64,000 nt of DNA. Origin: Tunicatimonas sp965217305. Its GTDB lineage: Bacteria; Bacteroidota; Bacteroidia; Cytophagales; Cyclobacteriaceae. Shown one piece after another: positions 29,286-38,334 of the stretch. The stretch lies in the NCBI GenBank assembly GCA_965217305.1, contig CBDCHN010000012.1:558001-622000 (forward strand), in the 5' to 3' direction. Both the position numbers and the translations under genes were made by a program. Under the pieces are notes generated by a model. It had not been told where the DNA came from and made no database searches. It saw only the letters and a program-made list of their open reading frames with translations. How positions within the stretch are numbered: the first letter of the stretch is position 1; each line of letters begins with the position of its first letter.

Positions 29286-30320
29286 ATGAAGGATTTCAAG
29301 GAAAACCTCGATGAAGAAAGCATCAACGAAGCGGGGGTTGATCGCCTGCCTGCCGGTAGGCAAGGCTTTGCCCGTCCATCAGCGTCGCGGACGTTTGCCC
29401 AAAGGGTTTTGCAAGCGCTATCCCGCTACTGCCTACTTATCATTGTGGGGCTGGCGGCCCTATCCATCACCGTACTGCACTTCCAAGGCAAATATCTGCT
29501 GCAAGCCCTGCGGGGCACGCCGCTACCAACCTTTTGGCTGGAGCAGATTGCCCAGGCCCCACTGGTGCCTGAAAAAACCGAAGTTTACCAGAAGACGCTC
29601 GCCGAAGAAACCCAGGAAGCCTGGCGGAAACGCACCCAAAAGATCACCAAGCCCCAGTGGCAAGATTCCTATAGTACGCCGGTGGTGATGCCGGATACTG
29701 CTACTAGGCAGGATAGCATAAAAGCAAATGTCGCCCAACGGGAGCCAACCCCGAAAAAGCGTCGTGCTAAAGGACATAGGAAGAAGCCAGCTGTGGCACC
29801 ACCAACGGATCGCGATTCTGTTGTAGAAGAAAAGCCTTCATTCTTCCAACCGGTTCGGGTAGCCAGTAGTCAATTAGGTAGTACGTTTTTGTCCTGCGTG
29901 GTGCACGGCGACCAGGAAATAGACAATCGCCAACGGATGGTGCTGCGTCTCACTGAAGCTGCTACAGTGAATGACAAGACAGTACTGGCCGGTACACTCA
30001 TCTACGGCATGGCGCATTTGGCCCAGAATCGGATACAAGTCGTCATCTCCCGGATTGGTACTCAAATAGTAAACTACCGGGTGTATGACCATACTTACCA
30101 CGAGGGCATCACACTGGACGAGCGGGACGAGGTGGTCGGGGAAGCGGCCAAAGAAACCGCCTGGCGGCAGAGCCAGCGAAGGCTTGGGAACCGACGTACC
30201 GGAGAACTTCCTACGGAGATTGCTTCTGACTTGGCGCGGGGGCTACTACAGCGAACCCGCCGAAGGAGAAGCTCCGTGTTTCTGCCCGATGGCTACCCGC
30301 TCTACATTGCTGCGCTGTAA
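29286..30320 (+). CDS. traM: TraM, VirB10-like conjugation protein, with an in-frame LPAGR repeat
   Basis: The product has 344 residues. A cytoplasmic N-terminus (with VDRLPAGRQGFARP from the palindrome at 29345-29364) is followed by a transmembrane helix (YCLLIIVGLAALSITVLHF, about 54-72), a long charged and Pro/Lys-rich periplasmic linker (KKRRAKGHRKKPAVAPPTD), and the C-terminal TraM domain (FLSCVVHGDQEIDNRQRMVL, then LAGTLIYGMAHLAQNRIQVVI and YDHTYHEGITLDERD). This matches conjugative transposon TraM, the VirB10-like protein bridging both membranes. Frame intact; traN ends 14 bp upstream. Confidence 0.82.
   Translation: MKDFKENLDEESINEAGVDRLPAGRQGFARPSASRTFAQRVLQALSRYCLLIIVGLAALSITVLHFQGKYLLQALRGTPLPTFWLEQIAQAPLVPEKTEVYQKTLAEETQEAWRKRTQKITKPQWQDSYSTPVVMPDTATRQDSIKANVAQREPTPKKRRAKGHRKKPAVAPPTDRDSVVEEKPSFFQPVRVASSQLGSTFLSCVVHGDQEIDNRQRMVLRLTEAATVNDKTVLAGTLIYGMAHLAQNRIQVVISRIGTQIVNYRVYDHTYHEGITLDERDEVVGEAAKETAWRQSQRRLGNRRTGELPTEIASDLARGLLQRTRRRRSSVFLPDGYPLYIAAL
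29345..29364. repeat. 20-bp palindromic repeat (LPAGR repeat), copy 3, inside traM
   Basis: CCTGCCTGCCGGTAGGCAAG, identical to copy 2 and read in frame as RLPAGRQG near the N-terminus of TraM. Confidence 0.9.
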
Positions 30321-30346
30321 TCTGTCAACCCCAAACCTACACTACA

Positions 30347-31216
30347 ATGAAACACCTACTCGTATTCCTATCAGCCTTATTGTTTTCCTTTTTCTGCCTC
30401 GGTATCCCCACCGTTTTGGCCCAAGGCTTCCCGGTAATGGACGTGGCGCATATTGCTATGACCGTAGCCAATGGCGCTGTCCTGAACGACCAGTTAGACA
30501 AAATAGAAGACCAGCTAGACGTCTCCCGACGAATTGAGCAAACCGTCTCGGACATCTACACCCTGAAGGACGACTATTAAGATTTCTTGAGGCAAGCCGA
30601 AAGTGTGCAGAACCTGCGCTGGGCCGATCTGGTGTCCAGTCAGTCACAGGCGTTGTCGCTGGAAACCCGCATGGATGCCTACGTTCCAGCCTATGAGAAC
30701 ATCGCTACGCTGAAGCAGGCCTACCAAACCTTGGAAGGAGTAGGCGGGGCACTACAGATGTACCAGCAACTGGACGGTTTCGGTGCGGATACCCAACTTC
30801 CGGTCAGTGTGACTGCTTTGCAACAACAGTTGGAAGACCTGGCGGTGAATAGAGCCGCTTTTGATGAGATGGCCTACAAGAAGAAGTTGCAGGTAGCACT
30901 CTCCTACAACCAGGTAGCCGAAGACCTGCTGGAAAAGGCGCAGGAGTTGAGTCAAGCGCTGCTCATCAACGAACGCTTTTCTATGACGGAAGGGGAACGC
31001 CTGTCTTCTATCAAACAGGCCCACGACTACATCCTGCAGAGCATGGACCTGAAACTGGAGTCCGATCAGCTGGTACTGGACGTGATGGAAGCGGCCGAAG
31101 AGAGCAAAGCGGGGCCGCTGAAGCAGTACGAGCAGCAGTTGGAACGGCAGGTGCTGGCGGCCACGCCCTTGTTCACTTACCTGAACGATAAAACTCAGGA
31201 AGATGATGATGAATAG
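30347..31216 (+). pseudogene. Secreted T4SS-associated protein, paralog 1 (in-frame stop)
   Basis: A signal peptide (MKHLLVFLSALLFSFFCLGI, then PTVLAQ) and a helical N-terminus run to LKDDY, where a TAA at 30578-30580 interrupts the frame. The same frame then continues without shift as DFLRQAESVQNLRWADLVSS to the end, total about 289 residues. The second half shows RFSMTEGERL (about 215) and a C-terminal QLERQVLAATPLF, both shared with the next two genes. The proteins are mostly helical and secreted, at the VirB5 position of a tra operon; a pilus-associated role is inference. Either the stop is a real mutation or a sequence error. Confidence 0.7.
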
Positions 31217-32030
31217 CATTCGCTGGCTGTTGCTTTTTGGCGTAGTGACTCTCTGTTATTCTAGTCACGCCCAACAGGTTATTCCGGTGGAGGACAAGAT
31301 GCTACGCGATAGTATCGGAGAGAATGCTACCCGCAACGGCAAGCAGGCGGGGCACCTGACTTTCATCCGGCGAATGACCAAAAACACCCGAGACGACGTA
31401 GCTGCTACCCAGCGCTTGCAGTTCGGCTACCGGAACTTTCTGAAACAAACCGGCAGTACTGCTTCGCTGAAAGTATCCAACGCCGAATCTGAGCAGCAAA
31501 CGTTCGGTATCGCAATGAGTGCTTCTGATCAACTGAACGCCTACTCGTTTGCGGCGAACCTGGATCAGGTGTATCAGGCGCAACGGGTGCCGATGGAAAA
31601 GAGCCAGGCACTGTATGAACAACTGATGTTCTACGATGAAACGCTGGTGTTCACCGAGCTATCGTCTTTCGAGGACTTCCGACAGGCCCGGCAGGAAAAT
31701 GTAACGGCGTTGGAAGAAATGAGCCAGCGGCGCAAGCTGCAACTGGCCAAAACCTACCAGCAGTTTGCTGATCAAAAGATCGCCAAAGCCGCTGAGTTGC
31801 GAGCGCTACTGACTTCGGACGAAAGATTCTCTATGACCGAAGCGGAACGATTGGAGACGCTGCGCCGGATGCAGGACTATTTGCTCAGTAGTCAGCAGTT
31901 AAAGACCAAAGCGGATGAACTGATGCAACAAACTACTCGACCGTCCTTTCAGAAGAAACAAGCTCTGGAGTCTTTCCGCAAGGCGCAGGAACGGCAAGTG
32001 CTGGCGGGCACCCCACTTTTTCAGAACTAA
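31203..32030 (+). CDS. Secreted T4SS-associated protein, paralog 2
   Basis: The 275-residue product has a signal peptide (IRWLLLFGVVTLCYSSHAQQ). The remainder is predicted helical and Gln/Glu-rich. It shares with its neighbours the block DERFSMTEAERLETLRRMQD (about 197-216) and the C-terminus QERQVLAGTPLF. It overlaps the end of paralog 1 by 14 bp (ATGATGATGAATAG), so the two are translationally coupled; three adjacent ATGs make the exact start uncertain. No known domain is recognised. VirB5-like adhesin or periplasmic scaffold roles fit the context but are unproven. Confidence 0.75.
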   Translation: MMMNSIRWLLLFGVVTLCYSSHAQQVIPVEDKMLRDSIGENATRNGKQAGHLTFIRRMTKNTRDDVAATQRLQFGYRNFLKQTGSTASLKVSNAESEQQTFGIAMSASDQLNAYSFAANLDQVYQAQRVPMEKSQALYEQLMFYDETLVFTELSSFEDFRQARQENVTALEEMSQRRKLQLAKTYQQFADQKIAKAAELRALLTSDERFSMTEAERLETLRRMQDYLLSSQQLKTKADELMQQTTRPSFQKKQALESFRKAQERQVLAGTPLFQN

Positions 32031-32044
32031 ACTATTCACCAAAG

Positions 32045-32836
32045 ATGAAAAGAAACGTCCTCAGTATGCTGATCCTGCTAACCGTTTATAGCTCCGCTTC
32101 GGCCCAACTGGTCATTGACCAGAAAGCCATTGCCAAGAGTGGGGAGAATATGGCAGGGAACGTAATCAAGCAGCTTCATTACAAAAAGATTCGCGACTTC
32201 ACCGAGGAAATCAACGGTAGCTACGGTGCGATAGCGTATCTACAACAACGGGTGCTGAACGATCTCAGGCAGGCGGAAAGCGTAAGCGATCTGCACTGGG
32301 CGGACTTGTCTAAGTCGCTGTACCTGGCCACCGAACTGATCAAGGGAGTAGCGCAACCTGGCATTGAGATAGACTTCGTGATCGAGCATCCGGTTTTCCA
32401 ACGCAGTCCCGAGGAGACCTACCGCGACCTGTTTGTGGCGGGAAGTGCTGATCAGTTACCGACTGACTTGGCATCGCTACAGCAGGCTAAACAAACCGGC
32501 CAATCACTGACTGTTAGCTTTCATCAACTGACGGCCGAGCGCAAAGCCTACGCCGCAGTCGCCTTTCAGTATCTGGCTGATGATCTGATGCTCAAAGCTA
32601 CCGAGATGAACGAGGTGCTCAAACAACCCAGGCGATTCTCAATGACCGAAGCCGAACGGATGCGACTCCAAACGTTTGCCGAAGACTACCTGCTGCTGGC
32701 CGGACAGATGCTGGAACGCTCGGACGCCTTGCTGTTGAACGTCTCGGATACAAAACCATTGCGACGGCAAGCTAATCAAGCACAACAACGTCTGGAACGG
32801 GCTACTATCGCCCGGACCCCGGTGCTGGACTATTGA
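32045..32836 (+). CDS. Secreted T4SS-associated protein, paralog 3
   Basis: The 263-residue product has a signal peptide (VLSMLILLTVYSSASAQ). It shares LRQAESVSDLHWADLSKSL with paralog 1 (RQAESVQNLRWADLVSS) and RRFSMTEAERMRLQTFAEDY with both others, ending QQRLERATIARTPVLDY. The family is therefore a tandem triplet that has diverged strongly outside two short motifs. It lies 14 bp after paralog 2. Function unknown; the secretion signal and position after traM suggest a component of the conjugation machine. Confidence 0.75.
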   Translation: MKRNVLSMLILLTVYSSASAQLVIDQKAIAKSGENMAGNVIKQLHYKKIRDFTEEINGSYGAIAYLQQRVLNDLRQAESVSDLHWADLSKSLYLATELIKGVAQPGIEIDFVIEHPVFQRSPEETYRDLFVAGSADQLPTDLASLQQAKQTGQSLTVSFHQLTAERKAYAAVAFQYLADDLMLKATEMNEVLKQPRRFSMTEAERMRLQTFAEDYLLLAGQMLERSDALLLNVSDTKPLRRQANQAQQRLERATIARTPVLDY

Positions 32837-32855
32837 TAAACTAACTACGACAATC

Positions 32856-33257
32856 ATGCAAAGCCAAATCCACTGGCGAGGAAAGCCTTCGCCGCTCATT
32901 TATCTGGGATTGTACCTGTCGTGCGTACTGCTACTACCGCTGCCGTTTGCTCTATGGCGGTACTGGCAAGTCCGGTCAACCCGCTATACACTGACTGCTG
33001 AACGGCTGGTTTGTCAGCAGGGCGTCTTTCATCGCACGCAGGACGAGGTTGAACTCTACCGCATCAAGGACTACACCATCACTGCCCCGTTGAGCTACCG
33101 GTGGCTGGGCCTGGCCAACCTCGTGCTGATCACCTCTGACAGGACGCATCCCGAACTCCTGCTCAAAGGCATCCCTGATGCTTACCAAGTCAAAGAACTC
33201 ATCCGATCTCAGGTGGAAGCACTTCGCATGCAAAAGGGTGTGCGCGAAATAGATTAG
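32856..33257 (+). CDS. PH-domain (bPH2/YdbT-type) membrane protein
   Basis: The 133-residue product has one long hydrophobic segment (SPLIYLGLYLSCVLLLPLPFAL, about 11-32) followed by a bacterial PH-like domain: STRYTLTAERLVCQQGVFHR, EVELYRIKDYTI and LGLANLVLITSDRTHPELLL are the usual strands, ending in a helix (QVKELIRSQVEALR). Such proteins are peripheral to membrane complexes; no catalytic role is known. It is the last intact gene of the tra operon, 19 bp after paralog 3. Confidence 0.75.
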   Translation: MQSQIHWRGKPSPLIYLGLYLSCVLLLPLPFALWRYWQVRSTRYTLTAERLVCQQGVFHRTQDEVELYRIKDYTITAPLSYRWLGLANLVLITSDRTHPELLLKGIPDAYQVKELIRSQVEALRMQKGVREID

Positions 33258-33288
33258 CCATTTTCATTCACTCCTAACCAATTATCCA

Positions 33289-33334
33289 ATGGAACGAGAA
33301 AGAAGCAACAACGGTGCATATTTCGGTGATACCG
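33289..33334 (+). pseudogene. 5' stub of a gene cut by the IS21-type element
   Basis: An ATG at 33289 opens MERERSNNGAYFGDT before entering the IS. Its spacing behind the PH-domain gene fits an operon member. Its 3' part may be the frame that resumes at 35813, but no target duplication links the two sides, so this is uncertain. Confidence 0.4.
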
Positions 33335-33393
33335 TGCCAGTCGTTTCGCTCCAAAGGGTGCCACTTTTCCATGACAAAAATAAGGGTTGATTC

Positions 33394-34131
33394 TTAGCCT
33401 ACTAACTTTTTCTTTTTTCTGAGTGAGTCTCCTTCTAACGGGATTTGGTGTGCTGCATAAACGAGCCTGTCAAGGATAGCATCAGCAATGGTTCCTTCAC
33501 CGATGATTCCATGCCACTGAGCTACCGGTATTTGGGAGACGACAATGGTAGACGCCTTTCCGTAGCGGTCTTCCAGGATATCCATTAGGGCTTGCCGGGC
33601 GTACTGATCGAACTGACTTAGTCCAAAGTCGTCCAGGATCAGCAAGTGCATCTTCTGCAATCTTTTGAGCAACTTGATATAGCTACCGTCCAGTTTGGTA
33701 ATCTTCACTTCTTCCATCAGGCGGGCCGTATTGTAGTACTGCACTTTATAGAGCATTTGACAGGCGGATGTGCCAATGGCTTGTGCGAGATAGCTCTTTC
33801 CTACCCCGGTAGAACCAGTGAAGATGATGTTTTCGGCTTGTGGCAAGAACTGTAGACCCAATAGCCGTTCAAACTGGTTTTTATCCAGCTTTCGTTTACT
33901 GGTATAGTCAATGTCATGCGTGGATACCGGTAGTCTGAACCCCGCCTGTCGGATGAGGTTTTTGATCTTTCGGTTCTGCCGGTCTTCCCATTCCTGATCT
34001 ACCAGCAGGGCAGTGAACTGGTCCTGGGTGTAGTCCTGATAGAGGTGTTCAGTCAAGCTCTGGTGATAGGTACTGGCCATGCCGAGTAGCCGTAGCTGTT
34101 TCATCTTTTCAATCGTCGTCTGCTGATTCAT
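33394..34131 (-). CDS. istB: IS21-family helper ATPase IstB
   Basis: The 245-residue AAA+ ATPase has Walker A FTGSTGVGKSYLAQAIG (about 104-120), Walker B LLILDDFGLSQFD (about 163) and an Arg-finger-like region ending in SLRKKKK. The N-terminal part (MKQLRLLGMASTYHQSL) is the usual IstB lead. It loads and activates the IstA transposase at target DNA. It follows istA by 20 bp in the same direction, the normal gene order. Confidence 0.93.
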   Translation of the reverse strand: MNQQTTIEKMKQLRLLGMASTYHQSLTEHLYQDYTQDQFTALLVDQEWEDRQNRKIKNLIRQAGFRLPVSTHDIDYTSKRKLDKNQFERLLGLQFLPQAENIIFTGSTGVGKSYLAQAIGTSACQMLYKVQYYNTARLMEEVKITKLDGSYIKLLKRLQKMHLLILDDFGLSQFDQYARQALMDILEDRYGKASTIVVSQIPVAQWHGIIGEGTIADAILDRLVYAAHQIPLEGDSLRKKKKLVG

Positions 34132-34151
34132 AAGTATAGTTGGTTTGGTGA

Positions 34152-35714
34152 TTACTGATAAGCTTGTGCACCCCGGATATTGGCATGGGGGGCAATGTGA
34201 TCGTCGGTGAGTGGTTCTTCTATCGCTTGTTCATCCATCCGGTTCTTCAGAATGTTCTCAATAATCCGGTAGCTGTACCGACTGGCGGTTAACCCTATCT
34301 GGCAGGCTCGGCTAAGTCGCTCCTCCCCGTAGGCTTTAGCTAATGAGAGAATACCCTGGGCTTGCTTGTAACCCAATTCAGGGTAGGCATACTGGCCGAT
34401 GAGTTTGGCGATATACATTTCTACGCTGGCACTAATAGCTGCCCCCCGTTTAGCGAAAAACGTGGCATTCCAAGAAGCGTAGTAGCGGTGCGTGCTGGCC
34501 AGATGTTCTTTGATCGTCGTGTACCGACCGGGCCTGCCATCTCGCTGGTGCAGGGCAATACGTTGCCGATTGTGAAATATCTCGACAACATCTCGAGTGT
34601 ACTCTATTTTGACCTCTTGGCCTACGTAGCGGTGGGGCACACTATAGTAATGCTTATCGGCTGAGAAAAACACATGTCCCATTTTCTGTACCTTTCCCCG
34701 TAGATAATGACGAATACAATAGGCACTGGTGGGCAGGGCAGAGAGCAAGGGCTTTTCTATTTCCAGAAAGAGTTCTTTGCGGCTGTAGGGCAGATGCTGA
34801 AACCGATATCGATTATATTTATCTAACAATACAGCAATCTGCTCGTTGAGGGCAGTGATCGAAAAGAACGGCTGATCCCCTAGAGGATAGAATATGCGTT
34901 GGTAGACCAACCTTACCGCGTTTTCTACCAGCGCTTTGTCCTGCGGATGATAGGCTCGTGCCGGATCAACCACACAGCCGTAGTGCATGGCAAAGCTCTT
35001 AAGCGTCTTGTTGATTTGCGGCTGGTACTTGCAACTCTTACTCACCGCCGCTTTCAGGTTATCCGAGACAATGGCTACCGGTACTCCGCCGTAGAACGAC
35101 AGGCAGATGGCCATCGCTGCAATGAAGTCCTCCCGGCTCTGAGAGGGTACGGCTGTCACAAACGTATGCTGGCTGGCCGGAAGAATGGCTACAAATACCT
35201 CTACCGTTTTAACTTCACCGGTAGTCCGATCTACGATAGAGAGCTTTTTACCCGTGAAATCTACGAACACCTTCTCCCCGGCCTTATGTTCTAACTTTCC
35301 GCTAACCTTCTTACGCTTCTGCCATTGCCGAAAGTAATATACAAACTGCGTGTACTGATAGCCTTCCGGATGCACTTCCTGATAGACGTGCCATAGGGTT
35401 AGCAAAGTACAGCCCGGTTTGGTAAGCTCTTTCTGATAGTGGGGAAAGTGGCTACACAACTGCTCGTACAGTACCTGGTCGTAATTAGTCTGTACCGGAA
35501 AAAGCGATTCAAAATCTGCTTCTTCCATATCCAGAAGCTCCTGCCAGCTACGCTCTAGCGAAGTCAAAAACTGAACGTAACTGTTAACCGTGTTGCGACT
35601 AATGTGTAGGTACTCGGCAATCCTGCGATTGCTTTTCCCTTTTTGTTTGAGGATAATCAATTGTCGGAGATCCATGAGGTCTATTCGTTTGGCTGACATC
35701 GTTTTTGATGCCAT
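34152..35714 (-). CDS. istA: IS21-family transposase IstA
   Basis: The 520-residue product has an N-terminal helix-turn-helix (LRQLIILKQKGKSNRRIAEY, then LHISRNTVNSYV), and an rve/integrase core with VFVDFTGKKLSI (first Asp, about 150), AIVSDNLKAAVSK (second Asp, about 212) and KALVENAVRLVYQRIF (Glu, about 263). The C-terminal region binds the terminal repeats. Start ATG at 35714, just inside the right-hand repeats. The frame is intact. Confidence 0.93.
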   Translation of the reverse strand: MASKTMSAKRIDLMDLRQLIILKQKGKSNRRIAEYLHISRNTVNSYVQFLTSLERSWQELLDMEEADFESLFPVQTNYDQVLYEQLCSHFPHYQKELTKPGCTLLTLWHVYQEVHPEGYQYTQFVYYFRQWQKRKKVSGKLEHKAGEKVFVDFTGKKLSIVDRTTGEVKTVEVFVAILPASQHTFVTAVPSQSREDFIAAMAICLSFYGGVPVAIVSDNLKAAVSKSCKYQPQINKTLKSFAMHYGCVVDPARAYHPQDKALVENAVRLVYQRIFYPLGDQPFFSITALNEQIAVLLDKYNRYRFQHLPYSRKELFLEIEKPLLSALPTSAYCIRHYLRGKVQKMGHVFFSADKHYYSVPHRYVGQEVKIEYTRDVVEIFHNRQRIALHQRDGRPGRYTTIKEHLASTHRYYASWNATFFAKRGAAISASVEMYIAKLIGQYAYPELGYKQAQGILSLAKAYGEERLSRACQIGLTASRYSYRIIENILKNRMDEQAIEEPLTDDHIAPHANIRGAQAYQ

Positions 35715-35812
35715 GTTCTGAAATAGTCATGGAAAAGTGGCACTCCGGAAGCGAAATCATTGGCACAACTTGCTCCGAAATCATTGGCACTATATCAGCG
35801 AAACGCCTGGCA

Positions 35813-36818
35813 CTCTTTCGCTCGTTTTATGCACAACGCCAACCAAGAAGAACTGCACCAAGTCGGCCGACAAGCTGCTGATGCCCTGCGGGGCTACGGT
35901 TACCCCGACTTCGCTAGTCAATACGAACAAGCTTTGCACCGGGCATCACTGGACCCCAAGGGGGCTTTAGTGCACGGTTTGGTAGCCAAAAGTACGCTCA
36001 AACAACTCAACGAATGGCACACGGAACGTTTTGCCCATCACCCTGCCCTGGAACGAAACATTCAAATACAAGAACGCCTGGACACCGCCCTACAGAAGCA
36101 GCAAGAACTCAGCGTCCAAAAGTCTAAGTCCATTGAAGAACTGTCGTTTCCGGCCAAGATGTACCTGGAAGAAAATAGCAAGCCATTGGAAAGTGCCGCC
36201 CGGGAAGTAGCCAGCTACCTGGACGAAAAACGCGCCTACAGTCATGCTGCCGAAGGCAAAACGCTGTTGCAAAGCCATCTGGACATCCAGTTGCAATCCT
36301 ACCGCTCACTGCCCACTTCTTACAACATGGAACGGCTGGAAACTTATACGAAGCAGGGTATTCAAGTGATGAAGGATGATTTTGAACAAACCAAAACTAA
36401 CCTTCAAAAAGAAAACGAAGACTACGTGCGGGAACGCATGTACCTGTCCCCGGAAGGAAAGACCTCCATTTTGCGGGAAGTAGAAAAAGGTGAGTTCATG
36501 ATGCCCAACCAGCAGCGGGGCTACATCGTGGAGTCCCGCACCGACTACGCCGAGCAGCAACTGGATCAGTACACTAAAACCAAAGAGCAAATCTTTAGTA
36601 TCGATCAGGAGCGCACTCAAAGTCCCTCCTGGAAACAGGCGCTAAGTAGCCCGGCCGTTGAGAAAGACGAACCACAAATGGATAAAGCTAACTCCTGGAA
36701 GACTACGCTGCAAAAGGATTACTCTCATCTGTCCGCCGAGCAGCAGGAACGCTACGCCGACCTGCAGGGTAGAATCGTATCTGCTGCACCATCCAAGGAC
36801 CAGGAAATGGAACTGTAG
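35813..36818 (+). CDS. Hypothetical protein, 5' truncated by the IS21-type element
   Basis: The reading frame that leaves the element as SFARFMHNANQEELHQVGRQ runs about 335 residues to 36818. It has a first helical block (DALRGYGYPDFASQYEQAL) and then long charged coiled-coil stretches (ERLDTALQKQQELSVQKSKS, DDFEQTKTNLQKENEDY) with no signal peptide or membrane segment. I do not recognise the family. The location between the tra genes and the integrase suggests a mobile-element protein, perhaps DNA-processing or regulatory, but nothing in the sequence shows it. The original start is lost or lies at 33289. Confidence 0.6.
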
Positions 36819-36829
36819 AAGATAACCTC

Positions 36830-38098
36830 TCAGGAAGTCATCTTCTTCTTGTCCTCATTCTCCCCGTACTTGTTCTCTATCAACTTGCCCTTCAACAGTT
36901 TCATATCGTTGCTGAGCTTTTGCTTCACCACTTTTGCATAGACTTGGGTAGTGCGCAAACTGGTATGACCGAGCATCTTACTCACGCTTTCAATAGGTAC
37001 CCCGTTAGATAAGGTCACCGTTGTAGCGAACGTATGTCGGGCCAGATGGTAGGTCAGGTTTTTATCAATCTCGCACAAGTAAGCGATCTCCTTAAGATAA
37101 GCATTGGTTTTCTGGTTGGTGTACACCGGTAGCACCTTGCCGTTGGCCTGGGCAACAATGTTGCCTTTGTAGCGATCAATAATTGCCAGGGCCTGGGGTA
37201 GGAGGGGGACGCTGTACCATTCTCCCGACTTTTTGCGCTGCCCCTGTATCCACCGCTCCCCGTCCAGTCCCATCACGATATGCTCAGATTTGAGGTCGTA
37301 TACTTCGGCGTAAGAAAGTCCGGTGTAGCAACTGAAAATAAAGATGTCGCGGGTCTGGTTTAGCCGTTCTACTCGGAAGTCTCTTTCCTCAATACGATGC
37401 AGTTCTTCCTGGGTCAGAAAACCTCGTTCTTTCTTCTCAAACTTGAGCTTAAACTTAGCAAACGGATCTTTGATCAGCCATTCTTCCTTCACGGCTAGGT
37501 TGATCATCTTGCGCAGCCTTTCAACGTGCTTCATGGCTCCGTTCTGAGTGCAAGGTTTTTGGTGTCCGTCCGGAGTACGGTTCTTGATGTACTTCTCAAA
37601 GTCTTTGATGAACTTGTAATTCAGTTCATCCAGATAGATGTCCGAAGTTTTTTTCTTTTTCTGGAGAAACTCGTAGACATACCGTTGAGTCGTGTAATAG
37701 TTCTTCTGCGTACCCCAGGCTAGTTCGTCCTTCATTTCTTCGTTGTGGTACTCGACAAGTCCTTTCAGGGTCTTACCTCGTTCATCCTGACCCAGATACC
37801 GGTTTTTGATTGCTTCTGCGGTAATCAACTTTCGTTCTCGCGCGAGTGCTTCCTTACAAGCGAAGAGTTGACTTTTTATCTGATCCAGGTAATGGTTGAG
37901 CCGTTTGAACTCTTCCTTCGTACCTCGAGCCATCCCTCGGGCATCGTCCCATCGGTCAATAGCAATTTTTCGTTGTACGGACATATCCAGACGTTTAGCA
38001 TCGACTGAGATGCGTACGTAGATCGGTACTTGTTGATTTTTGTCCTGTTGATACTTCTTAATGAAAAAAGAAACGCCAAAAGTTTTGTTGCTGCGCAT
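36830..38098 (-). CDS. Tyrosine recombinase (Bacteroidetes-type integrase)
   Basis: The product has 422 residues: an arm-binding domain (VSFFIKKYQQDKNQQVPIYV, about 9-28), a SAM-like core-binding domain (about 110-210), and a catalytic domain with CYTGLSYAEVYDL (about 265), where the usual ArgI is replaced by Ser as in IntDOT, then TYHLARHTFATTV (HxxR, about 355), MLGHTSLRTTQVYAKV with the second His and the catalytic Tyr. It would integrate and excise the conjugative element. Its start lies about 300 bp from tRNA-Pro, a usual attachment site. ATG start preceded by a short gap with no strong ribosome site, normal for Bacteroidota. Confidence 0.9.
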   Translation of the reverse strand: MRSNKTFGVSFFIKKYQQDKNQQVPIYVRISVDAKRLDMSVQRKIAIDRWDDARGMARGTKEEFKRLNHYLDQIKSQLFACKEALARERKLITAEAIKNRYLGQDERGKTLKGLVEYHNEEMKDELAWGTQKNYYTTQRYVYEFLQKKKKTSDIYLDELNYKFIKDFEKYIKNRTPDGHQKPCTQNGAMKHVERLRKMINLAVKEEWLIKDPFAKFKLKFEKKERGFLTQEELHRIEERDFRVERLNQTRDIFIFSCYTGLSYAEVYDLKSEHIVMGLDGERWIQGQRKKSGEWYSVPLLPQALAIIDRYKGNIVAQANGKVLPVYTNQKTNAYLKEIAYLCEIDKNLTYHLARHTFATTVTLSNGVPIESVSKMLGHTSLRTTQVYAKVVKQKLSNDMKLLKGKLIENKYGENEDKKKMTS

Positions 38099-38334
38099 AC
38101 CATGTTGTTTTAAAGGGTTTTACATTGGGCGGCATACCGCCCGTTTGATGTGCCTAAATCACTTTTGGGCACAAGCAGAGCTTAAAATGAACTAAAACAA
38201 ACTAATTTTTATGAGTGTAAACATTTCTATATCAATTCGTTACACTCATTTCTGTGCCTAAAAGGTAAACAGAAAAAATAGACCACGAAATAGGCACATT
38301 TTTATTGAAATAGCATGCATGATATGGAGGGCAG

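Larger units (their letters stand above)
33335..35812 (-). mobile_element. IS21-family insertion sequence
   Basis: Outer ends TGCCAGTCGTTTCGCT (33335) and AGCGAAACGCCTGGCA (ending 35812) match at 15 of 16 positions as inverted repeats. Inside are a second, perfect 18-bp pair GTGCCACTTTTCCATGAC (33358-33375) and its complement (35726-35743), and further GCGAAATCATTGGCAC units at 35751-35790. Multiple terminal repeats are known for IS21 elements. The length is about 2.48 kb. No 4-8 bp target duplication is visible. Confidence 0.85.

Noticed and set aside
30578..30580. Stop-codon readthrough or recoding joining the halves of paralog 1
   Set aside because: TAA is rarely recoded and no special element is visible; a point mutation or sequence error is more likely.
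35751..35812. Spaced repeats GCGAAATCATTGGCAC, considered as CRISPR or regulatory iterons
   Set aside because: They match the terminal repeats of the IS21-type element at its other end, so they are transposase-binding sites.
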